Assembly: GCA_011391185.1 (NCBI GenBank) | Contig: JAABRB010000211.1 | Span: forward strand, 1 to 6,351 | Length of the DNA stretch: 6,351 nt | Source of the DNA: Betaproteobacteria bacterium | Lineage (GTDB): Bacteria; Pseudomonadota; Gammaproteobacteria; Burkholderiales; SG8-39 | Direction: 5' to 3' | Part shown: positions 6,140 through 6,351 of the stretch, one piece after another | How positions within the stretch are numbered: the first letter of the stretch is position 1 | How the letters are laid out: each line of letters begins with the position of its first letter | The notes under the pieces: generated by a model | The model's database searches: none | Told to the model about the DNA's origin: nothing | Seen by the model: the letters and a program-made list of their open reading frames with translations, nothing else | Position numbers and translations under genes: made by a program

Positions 6140-6351
6140 TCGTCGCAACCGCCGGTCACGTCGACCACGGCAAGACGCTCCTGGTGAAGACCCTGACGGG
6201 TGTCGATACCGACCGATTGCCCGACGAAAAGCGCCGCGGCCTCACCATCGATCTCGGCTTCGCCTATCTGCCCGACGACGCGGCCGGCACCATCGGGTTC
6301 ATCGACGTCCCCGGCCACGAGCGTTTCGTCCACAACATGCTTTGCGGCGTC
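6136..6351 (+). CDS. selB: Selenocysteine-specific elongation factor SelB, N-terminal part (3' end outside window)
   Basis: 72 residues are visible before the window ends. SelB is the EF-Tu-like GTPase that carries Sec-tRNA(Sec) to the ribosome and recognises the SECIS hairpin through C-terminal winged helices, which lie outside this window. What is seen: [14 protein letters not shown], with the G1 loop GHVDHGKT at 7-14; [26 protein letters not shown], whose key parts are DRLPDEK and the switch-I Thr37; and the G3 motif DVPGH at 57-61. These match E. coli SelB almost residue for residue and differ from EF-Tu and SelB-like IF2. The ATG overlaps the selA TGA (ATGA at 6136-6139), so no separate promoter is needed. 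No Shine-Dalgarno is evident inside the end of selA, consistent with reinitiation. Confidence 0.96.
   Translation, partial: MIVATAGHVDHGKTLLVKTLTGVDTDRLPDEKRRGLTIDLGFAYLPDDAAGTIGFIDVPGHERFVHNMLCGV

Noticed and set aside
4634..6148. Long minus-strand open frame of about 504 codons opposite selA
   Set aside because: It covers selA end to end in antisense and its sequence has no recognisable domain. The opposite strand encodes an unmistakable SelA.
1..6351. tRNA(Sec), other tRNA, CRISPR repeats, insertion sequence ends or phage genes
   Set aside because: I found no cloverleaf-like sequence, regularly spaced repeats, transposase motifs or terminal inverted repeats in either strand.

Overview
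The window is GC-rich, densely coding DNA that looks proteobacterial, most likely a betaproteobacterium or close relative. The evidence is a TolC-type outer-membrane efflux protein, a DUF3313-type lipoprotein, a type IVa pilin-like head, and SelA and SelB that resemble the E. coli proteins closely. The genus cannot be read from this sequence. Six protein genes are supported. Two of them run off the window edges. No RNA gene, insertion sequence, CRISPR array or phage gene is visible.

Layout. (1) Positions 1-667, plus strand: the C-terminal part of a TolC-family outer-membrane efflux protein. (2) Positions 690-3229, minus strand: a three-gene block read from right to left. It holds a cupin protein with a very basic tail, then after 57 bp a CPA1-type cation/proton antiporter resembling the membrane half of NhaP2/CvrA, then a DUF3313-type lipoprotein whose GTG start overlaps the antiporter stop by 4 bp. 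The block converges on the efflux gene, with only 22 bp between the two stop codons. (3) Positions 3230-3469: a divergent control region containing a perfect 9-bp-arm palindrome and a second GC hairpin. (4) Positions 3470-4615, plus strand: a membrane protein joining a GYF_2 domain, a Pro/Ala/Ser linker, an RDD membrane domain and a C-terminal pilin-like head. (5) Positions 4712-6351, plus strand: selA followed by the start of selB, overlapping by ATGA.

How the genes fit together. selA and selB form the best-understood unit. SelA converts Ser-tRNA(Sec) to Sec-tRNA(Sec), and SelB delivers it to in-frame UGA codons. The organism is therefore predicted to make selenoproteins, although none is encoded here. 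The minus-strand block looks like an envelope or ion-homeostasis operon, and translational coupling ties the antiporter to the lipoprotein. The GYF_2-RDD-pilin fusion is the most unusual protein. It keeps the pilin signature after the membrane helix and the C-terminal cysteine pair, but lacks the prepilin peptidase site and Glu5, so it should stay an integral membrane protein and not assemble into a pilus.
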